From Oscillospiraceae bacterium (GTDB taxonomy: Bacteria > Bacillota > Clostridia > Oscillospirales > CAG-382), in assembly GCA_015064945.1 (NCBI GenBank), contig SVRF01000021.1, positions 1-34,976 on the forward strand: a stretch of DNA of 34,976 nt, read 5' to 3'. The position numbers were made by a program, and so were the translations under genes. A model generated the notes under the pieces. The model was not told the DNA's origin. It saw only the letters and a list, made by a program, of their open reading frames with translations, and searched no databases. Positions 22,725 to 30,291 of this stretch are shown piece after piece. Each line of letters opens with the position of its first letter. Position 1 is the stretch's first letter.

Positions 22725-25700
22725 CTATTCAGCCTGTTCTGCAGGAAACACGTAAATAAGCTTGGCATCGAACTTAAGGATCTGTGCGGCGTCAAGGCTG
22801 TTAACCGTGCCGTCGCCGTTTACGTCGCCGACAACAAGTGCATCGCCTTCAAAGGTAATAAGCTTTGCATCGTGCTTAAGGGTCTGTGCGGCGTCAAGGC
22901 TGTTAACCGTACCGTCACCGTTTACGTCACCGCAAGATATATCCGATTCGCTCTCAGAGCCTCCGTTGGAAGAGTTATCTTCGCCTACTTTATAAATTTC
23001 AAATACAAAACCGTTATAATTGCCCGTACCCGCTACAACAACAGCATAAGTGCCGTCATTTACAAAGAAGCCGGGTATAAGGCTTACGGTGTAATCCTCG
23101 CCTTCTGTAAGCGTATCGCCCTCGCCGTTTGTTGCGCTAACCTCAGGCAGTGTGAAGCCATCGTTGTCATAGGAAAGCACGCCAGCCTCGGAAAAGCTTA
23201 CCCACGTTTCTCTAAGTTGGTCAGTGCCCTCCGGTTCCGTCGGCTTTAAGATAAGATCCTCTAAAACATTATGGTCAAAATCCGCAAGCTCGTGTTTGCC
23301 GAATTCGTCCACGATAACAAGATACTCACCAAATGAAGCGTCAACAAATATGGTATCATAAGCTTCAATGGCCGCATCGGCAGCGCCCGCATCAAACACA
23401 AAGGAGCCGCTGTTAATTGTTACCTTGCCGTAGCAGGAGATACCTTCGTCTTCTGTTAAAATTTCAAAGTATCCGCCGTTGATTGTAACATCACCGTCAT
23501 CTGCATCCATACCGTTATCATCCTCTGTGTGGATATAGAAATCGCCGCCGTTTATCACAATGTCTTCGTATCCGTCAATACCGTTATCCTCGGCAAAAAT
23601 CTTAAACAAGCCTCCGTTTATTTCGATATCGCCATCGATATCCATGCCGTCATCGTCTGCATTTATTTTGAAAACGCCATCGTTAACGGTTAAGTCGCCT
23701 ACAGTCTCTATACCGTGGTCGGTAGCATCAATTTGTATTATGCCGCTGTTTACGGTAAGTCCGCCGCCGTCCGCATCTATGCCGTCAAAGTCGCCGTCCG
23801 CAATAACTTCAATACTGCCGTCACCCTCTATAACAAGTAATTCGTTAACTACATAAATACCGTCGCCGTCCTGACAATGGATTTTGTTTGTGCCCTCAAG
23901 CAACAGGGTCAAAGGGATTTCTGAATAAATACCGCAGAGCTTGCCAAAAGGATTTGCCTCCTCGCCTACATAAACAAAGTTGTGCAGGGTAAGTACTCCG
24001 TCCTTAAGATATGCATAGCCCATATCGGGCTCTTCGGCAACGACTTCGCCTTCAAGGTTAAGATATTCGCCATCCATAATGGTTGCTGCACCGATGCAAA
24101 TGCCGTTGAACCTTTCACGCCCACAGGAGCAAACGCCGCCCTCATCATAGCTGTGCCGTTCACCGTCTGCAATTTGAAGGTGACAAAGCGTGCACGCCAA
24201 ATAGTGCTCGGCTGCATCATACTCTGTTGTACCCTCATCGTGTTCATGGTCGAAATATCCGCAAACGCAGGTGCCGTTCTCATCAAAGCTGTGGGGCGCC
24301 GTTGTATATACACCGCAAATATCGCAATAGCTCCAATGTGAGTAATCATCGTATGACCAATCACTTATCACGCATTCGTGGATAAAATAGCCGCATACAA
24401 CACATGTATCTTCGGCATTATAAAAATGAAGCTCGTCAACATACTCTCCGCAGTCTTCGCAATTACCCCAGTGGTACTCTGCATCTATCTCCCAATTAAG
24501 GCCGACGTGTATATGAGAGTAACCGCATTCGCAAACGCCGTTTTCATCACGCACATGTTCTTCCGTCACGGTTTCTCCGCCAATGGAACACACACCGCTG
24601 TGGCCTGTATGATCATAGTCGATCCATTCACTTATATTATGAATGGGGTCACCTTCACTGTCAAGCATTACTACGGTTACATCAAAAGAGCCTTCGGTTT
24701 GAGCACTATAAAACTTCGCTTTAAGCAAATAAGAGGTACCCGCGGTCATATCATACTGCACCTTAAAGTTTCTTCCGTTGCCCGCATCGTCATCATTACT
24801 TGCCAACTCATTCATATCGTTGTCGTATATATAGCCGTAAGTGTCCTCCTCTTCGGCAAAAGAGATAAAAGCGTAGGTCCCGTCCACCGTCGGGGTAAAT
24901 CTGTATATCTCCGCGCCTCCCGCAGTAAGTGTTGCGGTAAGGATTTCGCAACGGGAAATTTCCTCATAATCCCGTACTGTAACATAACAGCTTGCCGTAA
25001 GAGCGTTTGCAGATGTAACGGTAATTGTTGCTGTACCGGGTTTTAAAAGCGACACTTTGCCGTTAGCATCAACAGAAGCTACCGTATCGTCAGAGGACTG
25101 CCAGGTAAGCTCCTCCGGTATTGCGCCGCCGGGCACAAAAGAAGCCTTAAGTTTAAAGCTTTCACCCACACCTTCCTCGTAGCTCGTTTTATCAAGCGTT
25201 ATGCCCGTTGCAGGTACAGACCCGGAAACATACACATCAAGCAACTTATCGGGGCTGCGGTGTTCCACATTAATAACATAGCTCTTGCCCGCTTCGGCAC
25301 TGAAGGCAGCATAAAGGTCTTGGTAATCGTTTGCCGAGCCTTCGGCAACATACTCCATATCCTCACTGTATATGTAACAGATTACATAACCGCTGTCGGA
25401 GCCAATGGTATAAAAGGCATAAGTTCCGTCCTCTTCGGGTGTAAAGCGGAAGGAAGCTGAGTTATAAACCCTTACATCTGCTTTTGCAGGGGTATCAAGG
25501 GCAATCTCTTCCGCACCCGCAACCGTAACGGTTACGGAATCTGCGGTGCCGTATTCGGGGGTAGCGGTAAAAGTTGCGGTGCCGACAGATTTTAAAAGCA
25601 CTTGTCCATAGCGTGAATTCCCATGGTCTATTTCAACCACATTGGGGTCGCTTGTTGTCCAGGTAATCTCGCCGGCGTAAGCACCGTCCGGCTCTACATC

Positions 25701-26180
25701 ATAATAAAATGCGAGCCTTGCCCCCAATGTGTTGGTATATTCATCTTCCGCTTCAAGTGTTATCGATGTGGCTTTAACCGGCTTTTCCACTATTACCTTC
25801 ATACTGCCTGCATTTGTGGGGATGTAAAAGCGGGCTTTCAGCAAATAGGTAGTGCCTGCCGTTAAGTTTGCTGCTGTATGGAAGTTCGCGTCTCCCATAT
25901 AGTCATCATTTTTGGCAATCTCATTCTCCTCGGCATCCAAAATATAACCGTAGGTATCGTAACTTGAATCGTAAGAACGGAACATATACAAATCCGTTTC
26001 CTCAGGGGTAAAGGAAAAGATAAGCTCCGTTACTGCAGAGCCGTCCAGCTCTACAGTCTTTTCCTCATTCAAAGCAATTGACTGATACTCTTCCGCCTGT
26101 GCCGCTATAGGCACGGAGGTGAGAAGCATTACCGCAAAAAGCAGCATGCCTATAAAACGTGTTGTCTTTGTCTTCATCAT
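22725..26180 (-). CDS. secreted dockerin protein with PPC-like, Big2-like, Cys/His-rich and acidic beta-helix regions (1151 aa)
   Basis: Signal peptide 1 to about 29 (AQA-EE). Three PPC-like beta domains with F-x-F/R-F-TP-E...TYAF patterns (about 35-130, 230-315 and 400-505) alternate with two Big2-like Ig domains (about 135-225 and 320-400, ending GTATFTA and GTATITVTS). A Cys/His-rich region (about 530-690) repeats CxxCG, H-[SF]-x-[DE]-x-G-x-C-x-CGY units that could bind metal. An acidic right-handed beta-helix (about 760-950) has roughly eight 22-24-residue coils of the type DGIDADDGDVTINGG, resembling the Cthe_2159/DUF4353 carbohydrate-binding fold. A further Ig-like domain ends with GTGNYNG, and a dockerin (about 1086-1147) closes the protein. 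GGAGG precedes tandem ATGs. The likely role is surface polysaccharide binding; ligand unknown. Confidence 0.82.
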   Translation of the reverse strand: MMKTKTTRFIGMLLFAVMLLTSVPIAAQAEEYQSIALNEEKTVELDGSAVTELIFSFTPEETDLYMFRSYDSSYDTYGYILDAEENEIAKNDDYMGDANFHTAANLTAGTTYLLKARFYIPTNAGSMKVIVEKPVKATSITLEAEDEYTNTLGARLAFYYDVEPDGAYAGEITWTTSDPNVVEIDHGNSRYGQVLLKSVGTATFTATPEYGTADSVTVTVAGAEEIALDTPAKADVRVYNSASFRFTPEEDGTYAFYTIGSDSGYVICYIYSEDMEYVAEGSANDYQDLYAAFSAEAGKSYVINVEHRSPDKLLDVYVSGSVPATGITLDKTSYEEGVGESFKLKASFVPGGAIPEELTWQSSDDTVASVDANGKVSLLKPGTATITVTSANALTASCYVTVRDYEEISRCEILTATLTAGGAEIYRFTPTVDGTYAFISFAEEEDTYGYIYDNDMNELASNDDDAGNGRNFKVQYDMTAGTSYLLKAKFYSAQTEGSFDVTVVMLDSEGDPIHNISEWIDYDHTGHSGVCSIGGETVTEEHVRDENGVCECGYSHIHVGLNWEIDAEYHWGNCEDCGEYVDELHFYNAEDTCVVCGYFIHECVISDWSYDDYSHWSYCDICGVYTTAPHSFDENGTCVCGYFDHEHDEGTTEYDAAEHYLACTLCHLQIADGERHSYDEGGVCSCGRERFNGICIGAATIMDGEYLNLEGEVVAEEPDMGYAYLKDGVLTLHNFVYVGEEANPFGKLCGIYSEIPLTLLLEGTNKIHCQDGDGIYVVNELLVIEGDGSIEVIADGDFDGIDADGGGLTVNSGIIQIDATDHGIETVGDLTVNDGVFKINADDDGMDIDGDIEINGGLFKIFAEDNGIDGYEDIVINGGDFYIHTEDDNGMDADDGDVTINGGYFEILTEDEGISCYGKVTINSGSFVFDAGAADAAIEAYDTIFVDASFGEYLVIVDEFGKHELADFDHNVLEDLILKPTEPEGTDQLRETWVSFSEAGVLSYDNDGFTLPEVSATNGEGDTLTEGEDYTVSLIPGFFVNDGTYAVVVAGTGNYNGFVFEIYKVGEDNSSNGGSESESDISCGDVNGDGTVNSLDAAQTLKHDAKLITFEGDALVVGDVNGDGTVNSLDAAQILKFDAKLIYVFPAEQAE

Positions 26181-26273
26181 AACGCCCTCCTTTAGGTTTA
26201 AGTCCGTCCTCGACCTGTTTTAAGGATTTAAAGCCTTGTATACACGTCGAAAACAACGGTATTCTTATGCTGT

Positions 26274-26302
26274 ATTGTAGCATATCGGGCACAAAAAGTC
26301 AA
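26274..26302 (-). promoter_or_regulatory. sigma-A promoter of the beta-helix dockerin gene
   Basis: On the - strand TTGACT (26302-26297), a 17-bp spacer and TACAAT (26279-26274) lie about 95 bp before the start codon, giving a leader of roughly 85 nt. CGTCGAA at 26244-26250 differs from the Spo0A box by one base and is not counted as a site. Confidence 0.7.
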
Positions 26303-26369
26303 TTATCAAAAGTGCTTACCGCCTTAAGAAACGCCGAAAACCGTAGCATTTCACCCCTTGATGCTACCT

Positions 26370-26452
26370 CGGAAATTACCCCAATAAGTCTGACGACTTC
26401 TTGGGGACCCCGGAAATTACCCCAATAAGTCTGACGACTTCTTGGGGACCCC
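26370..26452. repeat. tandem pair of 41-bp hairpin units (family A, copies 2 and 3)
   Basis: Two identical units, 26370-26411 and 26411-26452 (period 41), begin CGGAAATTACCCC and end CTTGGGGACCCC. Each holds a hairpin CCCCAATAAGTC-TGAC-GACTTCTTGGGG with one mispair. A separate small hairpin (GTAGCAT...ATGCTAC) precedes them at 26343-26367. The whole 322-bp gap 26181-26502 otherwise holds only the promoter and the terminator listed. Confidence 0.85.
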
Positions 26453-26455
26453 GGC

Positions 26456-26497
26456 AAAAAGGCTGTAAACAAAACCTTAACAAGTCTGTTTACAGCC
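26456..26497 (-). terminator. intrinsic terminator of the TlpA-like gene
   Basis: On the - strand GGCTGTAAACA (26497-26487) pairs with TGTTTACAGCC (26471-26461), followed directly by TTTTT (26460-26456). It is placed just past the stop codon at 26503. Confidence 0.85.
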
Positions 26498-26502
26498 ATA
26501 TT

Positions 26503-27033
26503 TTAATTATTTATTTCAGCAATGCCGTCAAGCAAAGCGGACTCTGTAAGACTGTCCACGGCATAGCTTACTATTTCGCCCCTGCTGTTTATAAAATACG
26601 TTGTGGGAATATTGCGCACGTCATAGATCTTGCACGCCTGCCCGTAGACATCCAGATAAACGGGGAAGGTGTACCCGGTCTCCTGCAGAAAGTCCTCTGC
26701 GTCACCTCTGTAACCGTCAAGGTTTATCATAAGAAACTGCACTTCACTGCCAAACTCTCCGTAAGCCTCCTCAAAATAAGGCATCTCCTCGCGGCAGGGT
26801 CCGCACCAGCTAGCCCAAAAGTTAAGCACCACGGGCTTGCCCGCAAAATCGGAAAGCTTTACCGCCTTGCCGTCTCGGTCGTGCACAACAAAATCCGGCG
26901 CTTGGGAATCGTTGTCTTCCTGTACCGATGTATCATCGTTCACTTGGGGTTGCCTTTTTTCTTCCTTACCGCCGCAAGCACACAGGGAAACAAGCAAAAA
27001 TACCGCCGTTAATATAGTAAAAGCTCTTTTCAT
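26503..27033 (-). CDS. TlpA/ResA-like thiol-disulfide oxidoreductase lipoprotein
   Basis: A 176-residue lipoprotein, MKRAFTILTAVFLLVSLCAC, with lipid-carrying Cys20, an acidic linker (about 22-45) and a thioredoxin fold (about 45-176). The active site is WCGPC (Cys77/Cys80) in NFWASWCGPCREE, and the cis-Pro segment is NIPTTYFINSRGEIV. It should exchange dithiols outside the membrane, for example in cytochrome maturation or oxidative-damage repair; no CcdA-like partner is in the window. ATG 27033 is chosen because AAGGAG lies 7-8 bp upstream, although the frame stays open to 27072. Several surface proteins nearby contain cysteines (the Cys/His-rich dockerin protein in particular), a possible but unproven link. 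Confidence 0.9.
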   Translation of the reverse strand: MKRAFTILTAVFLLVSLCACGGKEEKRQPQVNDDTSVQEDNDSQAPDFVVHDRDGKAVKLSDFAGKPVVLNFWASWCGPCREEMPYFEEAYGEFGSEVQFLMINLDGYRGDAEDFLQETGYTFPVYLDVYGQACKIYDVRNIPTTYFINSRGEIVSYAVDSLTESALLDGIAEINN

Positions 27034-27060
27034 ACATACACTCCTTATGGCTTTTTGGGT

Positions 27061-27089
27061 ATTATAGCACATTAATTGAAGCTTTGTAA
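27061..27089 (-). promoter_or_regulatory. sigma-A promoter of the TlpA-like gene
   Basis: On the - strand TTACAA (27089-27084), a 17-bp spacer and perfect TATAAT (27066-27061) precede the ATG by about 28 bp. Confidence 0.7.
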
Positions 27090-27106
27090 GAAATATATGT
27101 AAATTT

Positions 27107-27349
27107 TTAGCTTATTTCTTGTTCAAGCTCGTCAAACTCAGGCGTTGAGAAAAATTCGCCCAACGTAATCTCAAGCCCGTCGCAAAGTTTTTTTATAGTT
27201 ATTATGGAAACGTTACGCCTTTTTTCGTCCACCATGCTGTATACAGTGGAGGGAGTTATACCTGAAACATTTGCAAGCTCGTTGATTTTTATTTTCCTTT
27301 CTTCACATAGCTGAATAACGCGCTCTACAACCATAGTCTTTACGTTCAC
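27107..27349 (-). CDS. XRE/Cro-type helix-turn-helix regulator
   Basis: An 80-residue DNA-binding protein that is almost entirely an HTH_3 domain: VIQLCEERKIKINELANVSGITPSTVYSMVDEKRRNVSIITIKKLCDGLEITLGEFF holds helices 1-5 (key segment NELANVSGITPSTVY, about 24-38). A short acidic tail ends it. GTG 27349 is the start because GAGGTGA lies just upstream; ATG 27334 is too far away. The upstream region carries two perfect palindromes overlapping its likely promoter, suggesting autoregulation. The target genes are unknown; the divergent membrane protein is one candidate. Confidence 0.88.
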   Translation of the reverse strand: MNVKTMVVERVIQLCEERKIKINELANVSGITPSTVYSMVDEKRRNVSIITIKKLCDGLEITLGEFFSTPEFDELEQEIS

Positions 27350-27372
27350 AAAATCACCTCTCGCACATTTTA

Positions 27373-27399
27373 TCGCTAAATTTTAGCGAGCGTATACGC
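27373..27399. promoter_or_regulatory. candidate operator: two adjacent palindromes upstream of the XRE gene
   Basis: TCGCTAAA-T-TTTAGCGA (27373-27389) is a perfect 17-bp palindrome. It is followed directly by the 10-bp palindrome GCGTATACGC (27390-27399). The larger one exactly fills the 17-bp space upstream of a - strand TAAAAT (27372-27367), the candidate -10 of the XRE gene; the -35 is weak. Confidence 0.5.
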
Positions 27400-27533
27400 G
27401 CTTGCGTAAACACCGGCGAGTTTAATATGTTATATAATGTTTTTGTTAGGTGACTTTTATAAAAATGCACGAATAGCTGATTTTAAAGATGTCATAGCCT
27501 GTTTATTTTTTAAAAGAAAAGGATGTTTTTGCT

Positions 27534-28016
27534 TTGAATTTGAATTTAACCGCGCGCAAATATAAATACTTATCAGCGGCGATATTACAGGGCGCAACGC
27601 TTTATCTTTGGTTCACCCCCTGTGTAAAAACCAAGCTGATTTTAGAGGGAAGCATTTACGAGGAAGCGGCAGAGAGGTACCTTGTTAACAACAGTCTTGA
27701 GTGGGCAAACACTGCATTTATCGCTCTTTCGGTCTTTGGCATTTTACTGCTGTTATTACCCATCGTTGTTAAAGAAAAATGTTTTTCACGGATGATAGAT
27801 CTACCTGTAATAACAGCGGTATTATGGGGCGCAAGCCTTATATTTTGGATTTTCAACAAAAAGCAGCGAGTTGCGAGAGAGATAAACGAATACGGAATAT
27901 CTGCAGAGTGTACTTTTACCTTTAACGCCGTGCTCTTTTTTGTGTTGGCGGCAGTGCAAATTTGCATTTGCATTATGTGCCGTATACAGGCAAAACGGGA
28001 AAAGCTGCTGCAATAA
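27534..28016 (+). CDS. small multi-pass membrane protein, unknown function
   Basis: A 160-residue protein with about four hydrophobic segments, near residues 12-30, 58-78, 92-108 and 130-150, and a basic C-terminus (CRIQAKREKLLQ). No family is recognised. The start is taken as TTG 27534, following AAAAGAAAAGGATG; an ATG at 27523 is in another frame and stops after four codons. It is divergent from the XRE regulator across 184 bp and may be its target (inference). It is followed by a strong terminator. Confidence 0.6.
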   Translation: MNLNLTARKYKYLSAAILQGATLYLWFTPCVKTKLILEGSIYEEAAERYLVNNSLEWANTAFIALSVFGILLLLLPIVVKEKCFSRMIDLPVITAVLWGASLIFWIFNKKQRVAREINEYGISAECTFTFNAVLFFVLAAVQICICIMCRIQAKREKLLQ

Positions 28017-28075
28017 TTTTTTGTGCAAGGGATATCTGTATTATACAGATTTTCCGATAATTAATTTCCTTCGTT

Positions 28076-28126
28076 AAAGGCAAGTGGGGCGTGCGGTCAA
28101 ACCGCACGCCCCCTTGCCTTTATTTT
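28076..28126 (+). terminator. strong intrinsic terminator
   Basis: AAAGGCAAG and CTTGCCTTT flank GGGGCGTGCGGT-CAA-ACCGCACGCCCC, followed by ATTTTTTATTTTT. It ends the + strand membrane-protein transcript and overlaps by a few bases the end of the convergent permease gene. Confidence 0.9.
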
Positions 28127-29013
28127 TTATTTTTCAGCTTATTCAAAAGCACATACAAAGCTATAAGCACCGTAACGGTTACACAAAGCACCGCAAACAT
28201 TGCCGCTTCCGGAACAGTGTTATCAAAAAACTTTATGTCGCAATCCACAACGGCTCTGATGCCGTCTACTGCCTCCTCGGGCACGCCTGTGGCTCTCATC
28301 TCCTCAAAGCAACCGTTAAGGGAGTGGTTTCGAAGCAGAGAGGTGCCGTAGGTGCCGGGCAGGAAGGAAAGCGTCTTTTGAAGTGCAGGCGAAAACTGAG
28401 ATATAGGCATATACGCACCGCAGATGAAACCGTAAACAGAGCTGACAATAGAGCCAACCGCAGATATTTGCCCCTGAGTGGACATAAACACATTTATCAC
28501 CGAAGAAAGCGCCGTACCGAAAAGAACAAGTAAGAATACGTCAAGAATAATAAGCAGAACGTCAGCACCGCTGAGATACCAGCCCACGGTAGCCACATAT
28601 CCAAGGCAAAGCCCCGTGGCGGAAAAGCAGATGATAAGTGAAGATGCAAGGGTGGCAAAATAATAAGCCAGCGCCACCGTTGAGGATTTTACGGGTGACA
28701 CGGTAATATCCCTAATGCTGCCGTTTACCTTGTCCTGCACCATAAGCATATTGGAGCAAAATGGTACTGTGACGCAGGACACCGCCAAAATAGAGGATAT
28801 AAGCTGACCGCCCACACAGCCGTCGATAAGCTTTTTGTCATAGCTTGGTACACCTGAAAAGACTTGAAGGAAGCTGTCCTCAAACACGTTGCCCAAAAAT
28901 GTGGCGTACAGCACAAGCAATATGGCAGGAGTTATAAGCGATGTAAAAAACAGCCCCTTATCTTTAAAAAACAGCTTTATGTTTCGTTTAAGAAGTATTT
29001 TAAAGGTGCTCAT
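28120..29013 (-). CDS. ABC-2 type transporter permease
   Basis: A 297-residue integral membrane protein of the ABC-2 (DrrB/NodJ-like) family with about six hydrophobic segments (near residues 18-38, 58-80, 105-130, 138-165, 170-195 and 270-290). It has the typical 'LKRNIKLFFKDKGLFFTSLITPAILLVLY' start (core LFFKDKGLFF) and a mid-protein SSVYGFICGAYMPISQFSP segment preceding the last loop. It forms the channel for the ATP-binding protein encoded just upstream, with which it overlaps by 4 bp (ATGA). The exported substrate is unknown; drugs, lipids or cell-wall intermediates are all possible. Confidence 0.9.
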   Translation of the reverse strand: MSTFKILLKRNIKLFFKDKGLFFTSLITPAILLVLYATFLGNVFEDSFLQVFSGVPSYDKKLIDGCVGGQLISSILAVSCVTVPFCSNMLMVQDKVNGSIRDITVSPVKSSTVALAYYFATLASSLIICFSATGLCLGYVATVGWYLSGADVLLIILDVFLLVLFGTALSSVINVFMSTQGQISAVGSIVSSVYGFICGAYMPISQFSPALQKTLSFLPGTYGTSLLRNHSLNGCFEEMRATGVPEEAVDGIRAVVDCDIKFFDNTVPEAAMFAVLCVTVTVLIALYVLLNKLKNKK

Positions 29014-29915
29014 ATTGCCCCTCCTCCCGTAAGATTTTTGCCTGTTACCGCCAAAAACACATCGTCCATCTTGCCCTTGGTTATTTCGTAATCCTTAAAC
29101 AGCTGTGGATGCTTTATAATAAGCTCGGTTGCGGCGGCGGTGTTTTCCACCGTAATCCTGAAGCCGTCACGAACGGGCACATAATTAACTTCCAACGCCT
29201 TTATGTCCTCCTCTGCTACGTAATAAACCGTAACAAAGTCGCCGCTGTGGGCATTTTTAAGCTGTAAAGGAGTGCCCTCTGCCGCAATTCTGCCGCTATC
29301 AAGTATCACCACATAGTCGGCATCTGCCGCTTCTTCCATATAGTGGGTAGTTAAGAACACGGTCATATTCTCTTTGCGGCGCAGCTCGCTTATTACGTCC
29401 CAAAGCAGTCTGCGTGTCTGCGGGTCAAGCCCTGTGGTAGGCTCGTCAAGCACAAGTATCTCGGGTCTGTGAAGCAGGGCGCGAGCAATATCTATACGCC
29501 TGCGCTGACCGCCCGAAAGCTTGCCCACGCTGCGCTTTAGCAAATCGCCAAACTGCAAAAGCTCTGCCAGCTGAACAAGTCTTTCCTTAAATGCCGCACC
29601 GCAGATACCGTAAAGAGCGGCACGGCTTTCCAGATTATCGTAAACGCTTAGCGCCTTATCAAGAACCGAGCCTTGAAAAACCACGCCCAGCTTACTTTTA
29701 GCCGCATCTCGGTCGGCACTGCCGTCAATAAGCACCGTGCCGCCGTCCTGCTTCAGCTGACCGCAGATAATGTTAATGGTGGTGGATTTGCCTGCGCCGT
29801 TCACCCCAAGAAAGGCAAACAGCTCCCCTGCTTTGACATTAAAGCTAAGGTCGTCAACCGCCTTTACTTCGCCAAAACTTTTGCAAAGCCCTTTTATTTG
29901 TATTATGTTATCCAT
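29010..29915 (-). CDS. ABC exporter ATP-binding protein
   Basis: A 301-residue ABC ATPase of the DrrA/CcmA class. Walker A GVNGAGKST (37-45), a Q-loop in GVVFQGSVLD, signature LSGGQRRR near residue 133, Walker B LVLDEPTTGLD near 154 and the H-loop TTHYMEEA near 190 are all intact. A C-terminal extension (about 225-301) is typical of drug-type exporters. AGGAGAG precedes the ATG by about 9 bp. It powers the permease encoded immediately downstream. Expression appears to be controlled by a tandem palindrome covering its -10 element. Confidence 0.95.
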   Translation of the reverse strand: MDNIIQIKGLCKSFGEVKAVDDLSFNVKAGELFAFLGVNGAGKSTTINIICGQLKQDGGTVLIDGSADRDAAKSKLGVVFQGSVLDKALSVYDNLESRAALYGICGAAFKERLVQLAELLQFGDLLKRSVGKLSGGQRRRIDIARALLHRPEILVLDEPTTGLDPQTRRLLWDVISELRRKENMTVFLTTHYMEEAADADYVVILDSGRIAAEGTPLQLKNAHSGDFVTVYYVAEEDIKALEVNYVPVRDGFRITVENTAAATELIIKHPQLFKDYEITKGKMDDVFLAVTGKNLTGGGAI

Positions 29916-29934
29916 CGCTTCGCTCTCCTGTGAT

Positions 29935-29974
29935 ATGATATCATTATGATATCATACAAACCGGGCTTTGTCAA
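29935..29974 (-). promoter_or_regulatory. ABC exporter promoter with tandem palindromic operator
   Basis: On the - strand TTGACA (29974-29969), a 17-bp spacer and TATCAT (29951-29946) form a near-consensus promoter. Two perfect copies of the self-complementary ATGATATCAT (29935-29944 and 29946-29955) lie 11 bp apart, one helical turn. One covers the -10 and the other the start point, an arrangement typical of repression. The repressor is not identifiable from the site. Confidence 0.75.
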
Positions 29975-30054
29975 TAGGGAAATATGCTAACGGCAAAAAC
30001 AAAACCTAAAACATACGCAAAAACGCAACAAATACCACCGGTAGGGGCGGCGGC

Positions 30055-30287
30055 TCACTGCGTTCGCAAGTGAAGAGGTAGGAGTAAAAAGTGAAAATTT
30101 AAAGGAAATTTTTACGCAAGCCGAAAAAAGTATTTGTATATGATTAAAACTTGTAAGTAGTCCGTAGGGCTGTTTGCCCTACGGACTACTTACAACGGTC
30201 AATCTACTTCTTCCATATCTTTTGCGGACAAGTGCCGCAAAAAATATACCTTTACTCACTTCTACTTTATCGCTTGCGAACGCAGTG
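30055..30287. repeat. 15-bp inverted repeat pair
   Basis: CACTGCGTTCGCAAG (30055-30069) recurs as its exact complement at 30273-30287, just past the LysM-CAP stop codon. The sequence next to each arm is also loosely similar. The 376-bp gap 29916-30291 also holds the exporter promoter and the 20-bp hairpin listed separately; no gene is seen in it. Confidence 0.6.
30151..30195 (-). terminator. perfect 20-bp stem hairpin, probable terminator of the LysM-CAP gene
   Basis: TTGTAAGTAGTCCGTAGGGC and its exact complement surround a 5-nt loop. On the - strand it is followed by GTTTTAATC about 100 bp past the LysM-CAP stop, so a terminator role is plausible. The stem is longer and more perfect than other terminators in the window. 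Confidence 0.5.
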
Positions 30288-30291
30288 CACA

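Noticed and set aside
26244..26250. CGTCGAA as a Spo0A box upstream of the beta-helix dockerin gene
   Set aside because: One mismatch in a 7-bp motif and no supportive second site; expected by chance.
26370..26452. CRISPR-like repeats
   Set aside because: The two units are directly abutting with no spacers and no cas genes are present.
29010..29915. Sodium-export NatA assignment for the ABC ATPase
   Set aside because: Sequence only supports the broad drug/lipid exporter class; no substrate-specific signature.
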